Below are positions 32,159 through 44,535 of a stretch of DNA of 64,000 nt, in pieces. The position numbers and the translations under genes are program-made. Source of the stretch: Dioctria linearis (lineage: Eukaryota; Arthropoda; Insecta; Diptera; Asilidae); NCBI GenBank assembly GCA_963930735.1, contig OZ005740.1:232306050-232370049 (forward strand), given 5' to 3'. Position 1 is the stretch's first letter. Every line of letters starts with the position of its first letter. The notes beneath the pieces are model-generated. The model saw only the letters and a list, made by a program, of their open reading frames with translations. It had not been told where the DNA came from and did not search any database.

Positions 32159-34838
32159 AGTGATGAATTTGAGCGTGATTTACGCCATATCAGTAGATAT
32201 CTTTAAGCAGATTTGACGCATCAAGGAATGAAAAAAATTTGCTTTATCAGTATTTCCTTCCTAATATAGAAAAATCTATTCCACAATGGAAAGGATGATT
32301 TCATAAACCTGTAGTGGTGATAAGGCTTATTGTAATTATGTTAATATGAATTTCAATAAAAAGAATTAATCTACTATAATTAAAAAAAGAGCCTTTACAA
32401 GGCAAATCAATGTTTTAAAGTGGATTGAATAAATAATAAACCTGAATCAAATCGCAAGCTGTCACATTGTCAAGCTGTCAAATTGTAAATCTTTAATCGT
32501 TTGTAATAATAATTGTTGTTAAAAAATGGAAGAAAAACTGTGTCCGAAATAATACTTCAATCTTTTCTATAAACAAATATGTAAAAACTTTCTTTTTCGC
32601 AATACTTAATTACAAATTAAAAACTTTCTTTTATTTTCTTCCATTTTTGACAGATGATTTACTAAATATTTTCTATAAAATTATATTTGTTCAAGAAGTC
32701 ATTTTTTTTTATTCTCCAGTATATAGCAAAAGCTAAAAAATATTTTATTTGTTATTTCATCACACAACCCAATTGATTTTGGGTGACAAGTTTCAAGTCT
32801 TGGTTGTGACTCATCAACAGGTCCCAAATATCGAAATTGAGTGACTTCAAAAACAAATGAAAAAAATTGAACAAAGAAAAGAAATGAAAAAACCAAAGTT
32901 TGCTCCGGTAAAAAATCTTGAAGAGTAATCTTTAACAACAATATGGCAGTATGAGTAGTCGAAATTGACAAAGTAGGGTTGCCAATAACAATGTTTTAGT
33001 TTCTGTAACCATAAAAACTTACTATGCTTGAGGTCTTTTTATGGTTCCGGACACGTACACATTGACAAATCGAGGTGTGGAAAAAATGCAGAACGCGTTT
33101 GCTTCTCTCGTCACTCATAAAGAAATTTCCGTATACGATGTACTATATCCCGCACAATTTCTGTAAAACTGTAAAACTTGAATGCCATCATAATGTAAAT
33201 CCTGCTTTAGAATACCGCGTGTAGATGTTTATGTTGTCAATCTTCAAAACAAATTTTTCCGGTGTGAAGAGTAAGTTCTTCCTATTGTTCATCTTTAAAA
33301 CATCCTAATTAAACTGCAGTATATATAGCTGATGAAACCGTGTGATTAAATACTTGACCTGCGAGCTTAACATTCATTTTCTCAAAATTATTCGGCTTTA
33401 AGTGTGAGTCAGTCAATTTGAACATTGCACAAATTTCACCATTGTCGAATGAACTTTTTTTTATTATTTTCCAACTAAAATAACATTAGATAATAAGAAG
33501 TTACGTACACTTTTAATTAAGTGTTAAATATCGTAATAGGAATAAACCTTTCTGTCGTTGATATATAAAAAAGGTTTTCTATGATACAACCGAAAGTTTT
33601 TATATAAGATCGGTTTTAGACCCTTTATCACATGTCATTTTAATACAAAATATCACTTGTTATAAAGTTCAGGTCATTTCCTCTGACAGAACTAGCGAAG
33701 AAACCAATAACTTGCTTCCAATTCTGGTTGAGCCCGCGAATCATTATCAAAGGAACACTTGTCGCAATATATTTTTTTCTACCCAGCGGCCCTACATAAA
33801 TCTTCGTAACCAAAAATTATATCATCCTTAAAATTGTATATTCAATTTCCCCTTGTTGACATCTCATCAAATAAAAGTATTCATTTTTTATCTAAATTAC
33901 TCATTTCATTTCATTTTGCTCGAAGTAAATTGATAATACTCACAGAAAGATCGGTATCAAAACTTAGCAAAGAATGCCACCGTAAAGCATCTAACAGAAG
34001 GCAGAATGAACCCCAAATTTAGCATTCCTAGTACAAGGCAGGAAACTTATACTCGTATTAAAATTTTAGGAAAAGTTCCTTTTTGGTTTCAAACCAATGA
34101 CTAACTATTTGCTTTGTGAAAAACTTGTTCCAAGATAAATGACTTCACAAATTTATTTTTTTCTTCCAATTCATAAGTAAAAGGGGCCCTTTTTGAGGCC
34201 AGCCATTCCCTTTAACTCGTACACGAATTTGTCTATTTCTTTACTATTTTCGACACTCTCGTAGACCCACTTTTCGTCATCACAGTGAGCTGAAATTTGG
34301 CACACAGGTTCATGTCGCGTGACAATTGAATCTATCAAAATTTGAACCGGAAATTTCCATGGAAAACTCGGAAAATCGGGAAAAATCATTTGAAAATTTG
34401 GTACAAATTTGATTTGTGATAAATCCGTTTCAGGAAAAATGCAGAGTTTTCCGATTTTTCCGAAAAATTTTCCGGAATTTTCCGACTTTTCCAGAAAATT
34501 TTCCGGTAAAAAAGTTTTCTAAATTATGCAGGATCAAGTTCCCTATAAACTGGCATCATTACTTTCTATCCGACAATGGTGAGAACTTGCAGAAAAAATC
34601 GAGGAAAATTCATCTAAAACGCTTTTCCGGAGTTTTTCCGACAAAGGAAGCGTTTGAGCGTTTTGCAACCTAAGACAAAGTTGTAGAGCGAAATGAGTTG
34701 CATAATAATTTTTACTCGAATAAATTTTTTGAAAAACTGGTAAATCAGTGTCTCTTCAGCCGTCATAAAATTGTTTTAAAATATCTCCATGCAGCACGTA
34801 ATAACAATTTAGTTAACGTGAAAAAGGCAGAAAATAAA
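32159..34838. other. No gene recognised
   Basis: AT-rich. Around 34,316-34,660 there are many GGAAAA/TTTTCC strings, including AAAATTTTCCGG several times, giving local dyad symmetry. The open frames there are driven by this repeat. Nothing else is identifiable. Confidence 0.5.
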
Positions 34839-35137
34839 ATAAGTAAAGAACGAGTTTTCAAACAAAACTGAGGCCAAGCCACATGAAAAAGTAGAAAATA
34901 AACTTTTCTTTACACACAGAGGTGGACACAGATTTTATTCGCTGACAATCACCGATATATTTCAGTATGATCAATCAGAGGTAATAAGTGATTTGATTCA
35001 TGAAGAGAAAGAATATTCAAGAGAAATGTCCCAATCAAAAAATCTGAGTCCACCTCTGTGTGTGAAGGAAAGTTTATTTCCTACTTTTTCATGTGGCTTG
35101 GCCTCAGTTTTGTTTGAAAACTCATTTTTTACTTATT
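34839..35137. mobile_element. MITE with TIRs of about 95 bp
   Basis: The left arm (34,839-34,935) and the right arm (about 35,040-35,137) are reverse complements with few mismatches. Shared landmarks are GAGTTTTCAAACAAAACTGA, GGCCAAGCCACATGAAAAAG and CACACAGAGGTGGAC. Only about 100 bp lie between the arms. The outermost boundary is blurred by A/T runs and I cannot define a target duplication. No coding capacity. Confidence 0.8.
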
Positions 35138-35702
35138 TTTAAAGTTTGATTAGAATAGTCAGGACTAATTTTACGTTTTTTTTTAAGAATAATATATTTG
35201 CCTTACTTGCAATACTTTCTCCAACTGTTATCTGAGGAAGAAGCTTTTTAGTCGAAGGAAACTGGCATGGAAGTCAAACTGTTGTTTCCAGGATTGACGG
35301 TATCCTGTAATTTTTTATATATGTTCTTACAGACTCATTTTTCAAAGTAATGCAACTATTTTTATCTTTTTCTAAGCATTCTCTGGTAGCATCTTCAACT
35401 TGAACTTTGACTGCTCTTGTTTTATTCATAAAACTTCAGTGTTTTTCGTGCTGACCGATTCAGTTTTTCCTTCTTATAAGAATCTACATATAGCTAACAA
35501 ATAGGATCTAAAAGTGATTGTGAGCAAGCGCAGCAAGGCGTTTGTTCGTAGATTGAGTTTTACTCCTTCGCCTCGCCGCCGTCTAGTCAGTTTTCAGTAT
35601 AACAAGTCATTCCCAGCTTCATTATATAAGTGCCTTGGTTTCCTTGGTTGATAGCATAAGAATTGCGACACATACGACACTTTCTGAGAAGAGCCGACAT
35701 TA
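35138..35702. other. No gene recognised
   Basis: Nothing identifiable. The transposase remnant that follows may begin slightly upstream of 35,703, but I see no motif. Confidence 0.4.
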
Positions 35703-36124
35703 TTGATTACTCCGAATTTGCATATCTATATACTTAATAATCAATGCCGTGAACGTAAAGCTCCCGAATCCACTTTATTGACTGAATCTCCTTATAAAGC
35801 TGAGCTCGAAAAAATATTAAAGAAAGAATATACAGGTGATAAGAAAGAAAGAGGTACTGATAGAAGAAAGGGTAGGAAGAGTAAGCCAAAGGCCATACAG
35901 TTACCAGAAAGATAATAGACCTACTTATACAGAAAGCTCCAATAAAAGTTCAGATAGACATAATAAAGAAAATGGTAAATGTTTATATTGTGTAAATCTG
36001 TATTCTTCGGATAATAAGAGTGAATATTGGGTACAGTGTTTATCTTGTCATATATTGCTCACCAGGAATGCAGTGGAGTAGAAACATATATATTTATATG
36101 TGAGTTTTATTCGACAACATAAAT
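35703..36124 (+). pseudogene. C-terminus of a pogo-like transposase with a zinc-finger tail
   Basis: The frame at 35703-35915 reads ESTLLTESPYKAELEKIL followed by a lysine-rich stretch. The next frame (35836-36081) has CLYCVNLYSSDNKSEYWVQC and then LSC. After a frameshift near 36,060 comes CSGVETYIFICEF and a stop at about 36,122. The C-x2-C...W-x2-C-x2-C...C pattern matches the PHD-like tail often found at the end of insect pogo/Tigger-type DDE transposases. It is not contiguous with the copy at 28-29.3 kb. Confidence 0.65.
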
Positions 36125-36585
36125 GCAGAATTATATTGTTATATGGCTCACCTCAGAGACAGCCAATATGGCCTAGGGGCGTATTACCCCACCACGTTAT
36201 GTTTTTACCTTTTCGTAGAGTACCTACCTATGTGAAAAATTATTAATATTAATAAATACTTTGATTACTAGGGAAAGATGTTTGACTGAATTTCTGACTG
36301 AATGACACAATGAATATAAATATATCTCATTAACTTTGCAGCTTATTACCATAAATCTTTATGGTGTGACATCTGGGCCACATTTACCAGAAGGTACATT
36401 AGTCGCAAGCTGGGACCTCACTCTCTATGGGACCACGTTTTAAAACCTCACTCCTATAAAAAAACGGCATCATTATTTTTTCAAAATAAAATACTTTTAA
36501 ATGCTAAGACTATACCTAACATAAAAACTAGAGCCCGGCTAGAAAATTTGCCTCCATCAAATACATATTGTTCTTTCTTTAGAGC
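36125..36585. other. Unassigned, with one open frame entering the solo LTR
   Basis: A plus-strand frame of about 84 codons (around 36,335-36,586) reads LGPHSLWDHVLKPHSYKKTA and stays open to the LTR insertion point. I do not recognise it. It could be the interrupted end of an older element. Confidence 0.3.
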
Positions 36586-36589
36586 ATAT

Positions 36590-37015
36590 TGTTATGTGCA
36601 ACAGAAAGAGACAACTGGTGACATCTATTAGAAATGGAGAGTAAACAACTTCAGGTTCGGAGAATCGATGATGGAATCTTCAAGAAGGTTCAGGAATAGA
36701 ATAGTCAAGACGATTCTCGAATAAAACACTCAAGAAGAAACTGGATAGTTTCTAGGTTATAAATATAACAGTTGTCACCGCCAAAAAAAGAGTCTTGTCT
36801 TACACATTGCAGTGTTAAGAAGTGAAAGTAATAAACGAGCGAAAGTGTTGTAAGTGGATTGCGATAATTTAAAGTACAGTATTAGCGACAATTAAAGTTG
36901 AGTTGATTAATTGAAGGTTTATGAATTTTATAAGATTAGAGAGAAATAAAGAACTTGTATATTAAATATTTAATATTGTGTTTTAAATAACGAACCGAAG
37001 GCCACGCTCGCAACA
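36590..37015 (+). mobile_element. Solo LTR of the gypsy family at 47-53 kb
   Basis: It starts TGTTATGTGCAACAGAAAG and ends GCCACGCTCGCAACA, and is flanked by ATAT on both sides (36,586-36,589 and 37,016-37,019). It aligns along its length with the LTRs at 47,183 and 52,901 but is visibly more diverged. No internal sequence is attached, so it is the product of LTR-LTR recombination. Confidence 0.9.
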
Positions 37016-37019
37016 ATAT

Positions 37020-37934
37020 TATAATAAACAGAAATAACAAAGGATAGAAAATACAGAAGAAAATGGGATGCGGTATAAAACCAAAACCAGAAACCAAAAA
37101 AAAATCAGTAGAAGCTATGACGATAGATAAGTGAGTGGTAGCGTGTAGAAATGTCATGAAATTTGCATTCCTATTAGAAGTAATTGACTGTGGCATTGCG
37201 CCTTCATAGGTTCTGCTAGTGTTTGATAACTGCACTGTGCTCCCATATAAAAACAACTTGCACCCAACACAAATATCAGCCGGCTTCACTTTATTTAGCA
37301 TAAAATGGATGTACACGTGCAAGCCACCAAGGAGTCAAAAATCTATTTGGGTATTAGCTATTTCCCGCCCTCTATTACATACTTTAAATAACAGTAGAAT
37401 AGTGGGAATTTGAAATAGAATTGTGGATTTGTTTTAACTTATCACTTTTCCTTATTTTTCTATTTTTATTTCTAAGGTTCTATCGCATTCGCAATCGCAT
37501 GATCGGACCGTTTCTAATCGAAACTTATAACCCCTTTATTGGGACTGTATATTTTGTCCTTTATTACCATATGCACATCACGCAAAGGTACACAAAAGAC
37601 GCGCGAGGCTATCTTATAACTCTAATACGAGCCACCCGTGATAAGTTAATTTTGGAAATAAATGAAAGAGCAAAAAACTATTCAGGCATAGTAGATCCGT
37701 TTGAAATCTTTTTGGAAAAACATATAAATCAAGATAAGCATAAAAGGCTAGTTAGTATTAAGAAAGTTTTACAAAATTATGGTATACTGATATTGACAGA
37801 AAAATTTATATATTTATATATATAAGCAATTTTTAATAATGATTAAGGAAGAAAATTGTTTTATTAAAAATATGTATAAATTTATAAACGATGGATTAAG
37901 GTCTACTTTAATGTAGAAACAATTTTTAAAATAT
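37020..37934. other. Unassigned, with an unrecognised 134-codon frame
   Basis: The plus-strand frame at 37421-37825 has a hydrophobic start and a charged middle (TQRYTKDARGYLITLIRATR, then KLILEINERAKNY). I know no family like it. It may belong to the hAT remnant just downstream, but no hAT motif is visible. Confidence 0.25.
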
Positions 37935-38025
37935 TTTTGACGATGCCTATTTCTAATGCAAGTGCTGAACGCTCATTTTCGGTGTTGAAACGGATAAGAA
38001 AATATTTACGAAGTAACTTACGCAA
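37935..38025 (+). pseudogene. hAT dimerisation-domain fragment, cut by a foldback-like element
   Basis: The frame reads TMPISNASAERSFSVLKRIR followed by KYLRSNL. It then runs into the inverted repeat of the next element. The R-L-x-x-L-A-L-L-S-I part expected next is not found on the other side. Confidence 0.75.
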
Positions 38026-38667
38026 CTTCGCCTGATGTAGTTCGGAACCATCTCATAATTTGTCGTTAATTTGTTTTCTAAAGGCAACTAGATGTGGTAC
38101 TAAGTTGACATCAAGTTAACACCACATCCAGTTTGCCTTAGAAAAAAGAACACGACGAATTTATGGATTTCACGACAAATTAACGACAAATTTCAAGATG
38201 TAAAAATTTTCAATCCGATAAGGTTTCATCGAGTTCCAGCGAATTGCTGTGCAAACTTGATGTAAACTTAGCACCCACATCCATTTTCTTTTAGAAAAAA
38301 GGACACGACAAACTTATGGCTTTCACGACAAATTCCAAGATGTATAATTTTCCATTCCGATAAGGTTTGGCCGAATTCCACTATTTTTATGGAGGTGTTT
38401 GTTGGACTAGGTACATTGATTACCAGGTATGGGCCAACCCAGATTTGAGACAACTTCTGTTTTCTACTTTAACTTTTGAGGAGGACTTTGTCTCCTATGG
38501 ACATAACAAATTTATGGTTTTCACGACAAATTAACAACAAATTCTAAGATGTAAAATTTTCCAATCAGATAGGGTTTCGTCGAATTCCAGAGAGTTGCTG
38601 TGCTAACCGGATGTAAAATTAGCACCACATCCATTTTCTTGTAGAAAATAGGGCACACATTAGGCGA
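38022..38667. mobile_element. Foldback-like element with internal tandem and inverted repeats
   Basis: The outer arms GCAACTTCGCCTGATGT and the complement of GCAACTTCGCCTAATGT bound about 645 bp. Inside are three imperfect repeats (around 38,100-38,280, 38,280-38,395 and 38,500-38,660). Each has CACATCCATTTTCTT-, TTTCACGACAAATT- and AAGATGTA-type blocks. The left part also contains an inverted pair centred near 38,115. There is no coding capacity. Confidence 0.65.
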
Positions 38668-38689
38668 AGTTGCGGTGCTAACTATACGC

Positions 38690-41600
38690 ACGTACATATT
38701 TTCTAAAACAAAAGCCAGAAAAAAAAAGTTTAGTTATTTTTTAAAATTGCTGTTGTGTTATTTTTATGTTATTAAAATGCGTTATTATGGAAACGTCGAT
38801 TTTGTTTTCAATAAACTAAAAAAAAATGCATTTTATGAACTCAATCATGGGGCCGCATAAAGATTTTGCTCCTAGAGCCTCCAAAGGTATAAATGCGGCC
38901 ATGCCATAATCGCCGAACTTACCTTAGATGATTTCCAAATTATTGGTACGCGTGAAATTGGTGCTATGCTGCCAGCCCTTAAATTTACCTGAACCATTTT
39001 CAGTGTCCAATCAATTATCTATAGTAGAATATCAATGTAAATAACTTCTTAACCAAAGAAATAGAAAATATTCAGAGCTCTACATAATTCATATTTATCA
39101 AATAATATCCACTTTTAATTACAGATTGTTTCTGTAACTGTCTCCAAAATCATTTCTGTGTTGATAGAAGATGTCTCTTATTTCCAGCAAAGAATTTTCA
39201 ATTACTGTATATTACTTTTTATTGTTGTTTTAACCATTTTTACTTTATATGCTGGAAGAATTGGATTTGTACCATTAAACACAAGTTTCTATCAAATTCT
39301 TTGCGATGTAGCGATATCTCCTATACAACACAAAAATGATTCTGGAGACATCTATTACATCCTATATCAAAGTATCCACCCACTTCTCAAACAAATTCAA
39401 ACAAATTTTACACATACGTTGAACGTTTTTCATGAAGATCTTATATAGGTATTAAAATTTATCCCTAAACAGGGCAAAGCAAAGACATACATATAATTTT
39501 AGTATTTAACTCCCTATATATATACGAGCATTTAAGCTATTACAAACTCAGTTCCAAGTCTCCTATAGCACGATAGTCATAAATCTGCATTCCACAAATA
39601 ACAGAATTATCCTAACCCATAGAAACAGGTCGAATTTCTACATTCCTCCAATCCTACCAGCCCATAATAAAATCTGAAACGCAGCTTGAAGGATAAAAAA
39701 TTATCCCGGCCGAGTACTTAAAGCGCTATTAAGATCCTATCGGGTTGATTAGTTAGTCAAAACGAGCAGCACACAGAACGTATTTTGAGAAAAAAATTTT
39801 AGTCTTCAACGCTTTACGATCTTCTTCTATTTTACCCAACAACTGTCCTGTGATGTGACCTGTCCATGTCCCAGTTTTATGTTTGCTGAGTATAGTTGGC
39901 TGCCGGGGTGCTTCATAAATTTTCAACAAGTCCAAAAAGCGGTTAAGATACGAGAAGAAATATGTATGCCAGTGAAAAGGGACATAAACATCCGTCGTCC
40001 ATAAGCACGCGCTCTTATCTCTACACATCATGTCAGCAGGGAAATGAGTAGTAATTTGTGGTCATCGAATTTCAATTATGCGGCAAAACGGATGTATTAA
40101 GTAAGGTCGAGTAAAACTGCACATTTGGTGGCAAAGACTTAGAACTCTCGCTCATCATATGATATTGCCCCCCTTGATGATCTGTTCGTTCTTATGCTAT
40201 ATGCTACCAACCATTTTAACACATGCCAAACCATCTTGAAGCCATAATCAATTAGCAGCAGCAGTAAGTTGCGTGACTTAAGCTTGACTCTGAGGTTTTA
40301 CAAAACTGCCTCCTCCTATACGCTTCCTGCGGTTTCGGTAAATTATTTTTGCAGGATGCCTCTGGCTTTGATAATGTTTCGTAGTGAAATGTAAGCATGA
40401 TTCCTTGCGGTTGTTATCGAGACTTTTAAATTGAAAAGCAAAAAAAAGAGAATGCTTAATAATTTAAGAAGTTATTGCCACGTAAAAGCACACAGTTTTG
40501 AAATTCGCTGATCCAAAATAATTATCCAATGCAAATGTGAAGATTGTTTAACGTACTCAAAGTCCCCAGTAAATTGTGCGCCATCTGTACCGTACTAGAA
40601 AAAGTTTAGTTACGCTAAACCATAGCAAAGACTCGGACATATTTTTTTCCAGATTCCACATCCACGACGGAAGTGGACCGTGGAAACTTTAATCGTGACA
40701 TCTGACACTAGATGGCGCAAATGTAACTTAGAAAACTGATACTAGAAGAGAAATCGTGCTACTCAGCTATTGACGGAGAAAGAAAGAAAGAATTTTTTGT
40801 ACGTTTGTCGTTTTTAATCAGTTTCTTCGGTAAGTTATTATCAGTCAGACAATAAACATTTTCGTTTGGTGTATGTATGATGGACAGTGCTGCCGTTTGT
40901 ACTCCGAACAGAGTATTTGTACTCCGAAAACTAATAGCGTACTCCAGTTTACTACTCCTTTTATAAAAGTACTCCACTTTTCATTTCTTCACACTTAAAA
41001 CTCCTATATAGTATATATTGTTAGCAAATAATCTAAACAGTTTTATTCCCCTTCATTTAAAACTATACATTCGTAGTACATTGAAAAAATCTATTAACGA
41101 GTCCGGTTGAAAAGTTGGTTTGGTACTACGCTGTACTTGATGAAATATACCAAACAGCAGCTAAGAACTAGCGCATCTATGTTTTCTAATTCTTTTCATC
41201 GTTGGCGCGTGTAATACTATTTAATAATGTCATTATGCTCTTTGCCTTTTCCTTTGAATGTCCTATTTTCTTCATTTTCCTTCTCACAAAAGCTAACTCC
41301 AATTAACAGTAAATTTTTCATGGAAGTTTGGGTTTTTGTTCATGATTCGACGAAGGTATTTAGTGATTTAATTTAACTATATCATTTGTTTACTTTAATT
41401 CAAGTGTGTTAAATCGTTGACTTTTTGTAATAAAACAATATAAAATTTGTGAATTGTGACACAAAGGAAAAACTTGTGAATAGTTCCCAATTTTCAAATT
41501 CAAGGAACTTATAGCTAACACCATCTTTGTGGCTAATTTTAGGGACGACGATTAAGATTGTGGAAAAAAACTAAGGAAATATTTCGTCAGTAAAGCTGAT

Positions 41601-42845
41601 TTTTTGCATTTTGTTTAAAAAAGAATTTTTAAATATAATGTAGAATGTAGACCCACAACAATTTAATATAAGAACAGTTTGTTTGCATGATCTGATTGAG
41701 ATAGGGGTTTTGACTTCTTGTGGACAATTCCACAGAAACAGTGGAATTTGATTCAAGAGCCCAAATTTTGCAAAATTGAGAAGACAAAGAATTATTTCCT
41801 TGGTGAAAAATTCTTACGGGATGAAGGATAACAAAATAGATTTGTATGACATTTTTTTTCTAAAAAACCAGACCGCAAACGAAAAAAAGAAATTCTCGTC
41901 TCCAAACCCATTGAGATCCCAATTAAAAAATTTTACCATTTACTAACAACATTATTATCATTAATTTAAAAATAAAGCAAGGAAAAATTAAGGGAATACA
42001 TTTGAAGATATTCAAGCATAAAGGATATATTAATTATTCTTAATTTTTTCTTCTTCTAAAAGACATCTCTTTTTTTAATTTTATCTCAAGGATTGTACTT
42101 TCATCTTTAAAATAACCTAAAGGTCATGTCTCTGTGATAATCAGAACCATAGTATGATTTTTTTAATTTAACTCAGCAGAACAAAAATCGGCGAATTTTA
42201 AAGATTTCAAAGTCGTTTAATTCAACCAGCATGTGGCGCAACACAAAAATAAATAGTTGTATTCTTATCTGAGAACTACTTAACTTGCAGCAAAAGAAAA
42301 ACGAGATTGGTGATGGTCAGGTGAGCAAAGTGCGAATTTTTATCGATTTCCTGTGGAATGACCCTAATGAGTACCGACCATTATTTATAATCACCTCAAA
42401 TTTCTTTCAGATATAGTTTACATATTTACCGGGGAAACAGAACTTCATACAGAACTGTGAAGTGCAGAATACAAATCTAATGTGATCAAAATCACTTTCG
42501 CTAATGGAGAAATAAGTGTCATAGCATCCAAAGTGTATGTCCATAGGTAAAATCTAAAGTCAATTCTTGTCAATATTTCAGACACAGTATTAAAGTTTCT
42601 AAATGTAGTGGTTGCGACAAGAAATATGAATATGACGATCATATCCGAAGATCAAAGGCAATCTAAAACAATTCCTGGAAATTCAACAAACATAAATAAT
42701 AAAATAAAACTAAGCGTGTTCAAAAATTTTGCTCTGTATGCATGCAACCTTATAAATAACAGGCGGTTTTGTAAAATATATTTTAAAGTTATTGCAAACA
42801 AGTAAAAAGCTCGAATTGGTCTAACACTAAGACCCATTCTTACGA
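38690..42845. other. Long stretch with no recognisable gene
   Basis: About 4.1 kb. Two open frames are noted. 39158-39448 (plus, 96 codons) has a hydrophobic segment (IFNYCILLFIVVLTIFTLYA). 39753-40031 (minus, 92 codons) has tryptophan-rich blocks such as ACLWTTDVYVPFHWHTYFF. I recognise neither, and neither has clear splice or promoter context. A weak inverted pair (TGCGCCATCT and its complement) lies near 40,570 and 40,711. GTACTCC recurs around 40,900-40,975. Confidence 0.4.
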
Positions 42846-43370
42846 TACCCTAGATGAATTCCCGTATGTAATTTCATATGGTCACCCATCTGTGCAAGCT
42901 TGATTTTCTAGAACGGTTCTTCGGCCAGAAAAAATGATTACACCCAATTTTATAGGATTTCATATTCTGAAGAAGTTTTCAATTAATGAAAACCATATAG
43001 GACTGGTCGCTTTCACAGTATACGTAAAAATCCTAAGTTTTTATATGGCAACACCAAGAATGGATTGCCCGACTTAGACCATTTTTGAAAATATATTTAC
43101 AATTTTTAGAAAGCACTATGTACAAAATTGCTGCTCTCTACGTCGACGCATTCTCAGGCAATGCCAAAATATATACATAGTGGAAACCGAAATTTTTGCA
43201 TGGCAACCATACGAAGGAGTTACCCGATTTGTCGGGTTTCGAACTTAATTTTACGTTTCTTTGTAAAGGTCCATATGCAAAATTTCAGCTCTCTGTACTC
43301 GCGTTCTTGTTGTTATGGTCGTAGCATACGCATGCAAGTTTCCTATAAGCTCCTTTTTAAGCTTTAGTCA
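42846..43370. mobile_element. Family D element, copy 2 (reverse, one end lost)
   Basis: The left end reads TA then CCCTAGATGAATTCCCGTA, matching the right end of copy 1 (17,587-18,226) in reverse complement. Similarity continues for about 500 bp through TGGTCACCCA and TTTTATATGGCAACACC. The other terminal repeat is not found. Confidence 0.7.
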
Positions 43371-43675
43371 ATGTAGACATTTCCCGCTCGTTACATAATT
43401 TAAGAAAATCGTCGTCACCACATGAAAATCATTACAATGAAAATAGAAGGAAATCAAAAAAAAAATTATATATCATATCGCGAACAAAGCAGTTGCAATC
43501 AATACTGGTAGTCATTAAGGTATTATCAGTTTTAGTTTCAGAAATCTAGATTTTATTTTATTACCCGAAATTACAAAAATTTCAAAACTTTTCAAAAACG
43601 TAAAAATTAAAGGAACGATTATAACGTAAATATGGATCACTGAATACTTTTCATTTTTCCTACCACTCTCCTGGA

Positions 43676-44430
43676 GCCCTCACGATGTAGTGGTTGACAA
43701 GGTCAACTCCTCTGCGACGAGGGCATACTACAAGAGAAATTTCTTGAGCAGCTGTTCAATACACCCTTATTCGCCAGTGTGTAAAAAAGAACAGTGAACC
43801 GCTTCATCCTTATACAACAGTGTGTAAATACAACGTGCCTGGTTATTGAAAAATGTAAACATTTCTACTTCACATAAAACAAGTATATTTCTCTTTGTCA
43901 CACACATGCTGAATTTCCTTAAAGCTACATGCAATTCTTTCTTTCAAATATTATAATCATTTTTTTATTTTATTTTTTCAAATGATGTCCTATTCTCGTG
44001 GGTAATCTCTTTCTATCGATCAGCTGTTCAAGAAATTTCTCTTGTAGTATGCCCTCGTCGCTCCTCTGCTCGTTTCAGGTCGTCAACAGTGATACTGTAC
44101 CATATCGCCCACAGTATCGCAGGGTGGTTGGGGCAACGGCGATGGAAGCAGAACATCTAAGCTTCCAACGAAGTAAAGGGTAAGTAGTGTAAATGTCCCT
44201 TCCGGACTGAGTGTGTGCAACAGCCTTTGGTTTGTAGGCACGAAAATTTTTTGCATATGGCTGGTGGCATAGAGGCAGGTTTTCGTGGAACCTCCCCACA
44301 CTCTCCGCCAATAGCCGGAGCGAGCTAGCGTGCCGAGCTGCAGTCAACGCTATCCACCGAGTGATCTGTCAGCTCATGCTGGCAGTCTGGACTTCACGTC
44401 CAAGTCAGTCGCTCTGACATGCTTCCATAA
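43676..44430 (+). repeat. Dispersed repeat family C, copy 3, split by a MITE
   Basis: It begins GCCCTCACGATGTAG like copy 2. After the MITE it resumes with the TGTAGGCAC, CGCCAATAGCC, GATCTGTCAGCTCATGCTG and TTCACGTCCAAG landmarks in the same order. It differs from the other copies by many substitutions. Confidence 0.65.
43715..44060. mobile_element. 346-bp MITE with 40-bp TIRs and an 8-bp target duplication
   Basis: TIRs at 43,715-43,754 and 44,021-44,060 differ at one of 40 positions. CTCCTCTG stands directly on both sides (43,707-43,714 and 44,061-44,068). An 8-bp duplication is typical of the hAT and P superfamilies. The terminal bases CGACGAGGGC do not decide between them. No coding capacity. 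Confidence 0.9.
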
Positions 44431-44535
44431 CATTGTGTTATCGTGTGGATGAACGAACGGACGGACAGACGGACGGACTGACATGCCAAAAAACAAAATA
44501 ACTTTTAATTTTATGCAAGGTGTGCTCTATCAGAA
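44430..44535. repeat. Family D fragment, copy 3 (reverse)
   Basis: The GGACGGACAGACGGACGGAC string and CAAAATAACTTTTAATTTTA match the reverse complement of the left third of copy 1. No terminal repeat is present. Confidence 0.6.

Noticed and set aside
34316..34660. MITE built on AAAATTTTCCGG repeats
   Set aside because: Local dyads are abundant but no pair of matching ends or target duplication can be drawn.
34416..34673. 85-codon frame rich in F, P and N
   Set aside because: It is produced by repeated TTTTCC strings and no domain is visible.
36936..37322. 128-codon minus-strand open frame with hydrophobic segments
   Set aside because: It overlaps the end of the solo LTR and its flank. The hydrophobic stretch comes from A-rich DNA read in reverse.
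39753..40031. Host exon candidate on the minus strand
   Set aside because: The peptide looks less random than its neighbours, but there is no recognisable family, no clear splice acceptor and a stop just upstream. I left it as an unassigned frame.
40566..40722. MITE with TGCGCCATCT ends
   Set aside because: The matching arms are only about 10-14 bp with mismatches, and no flanking duplication is seen.
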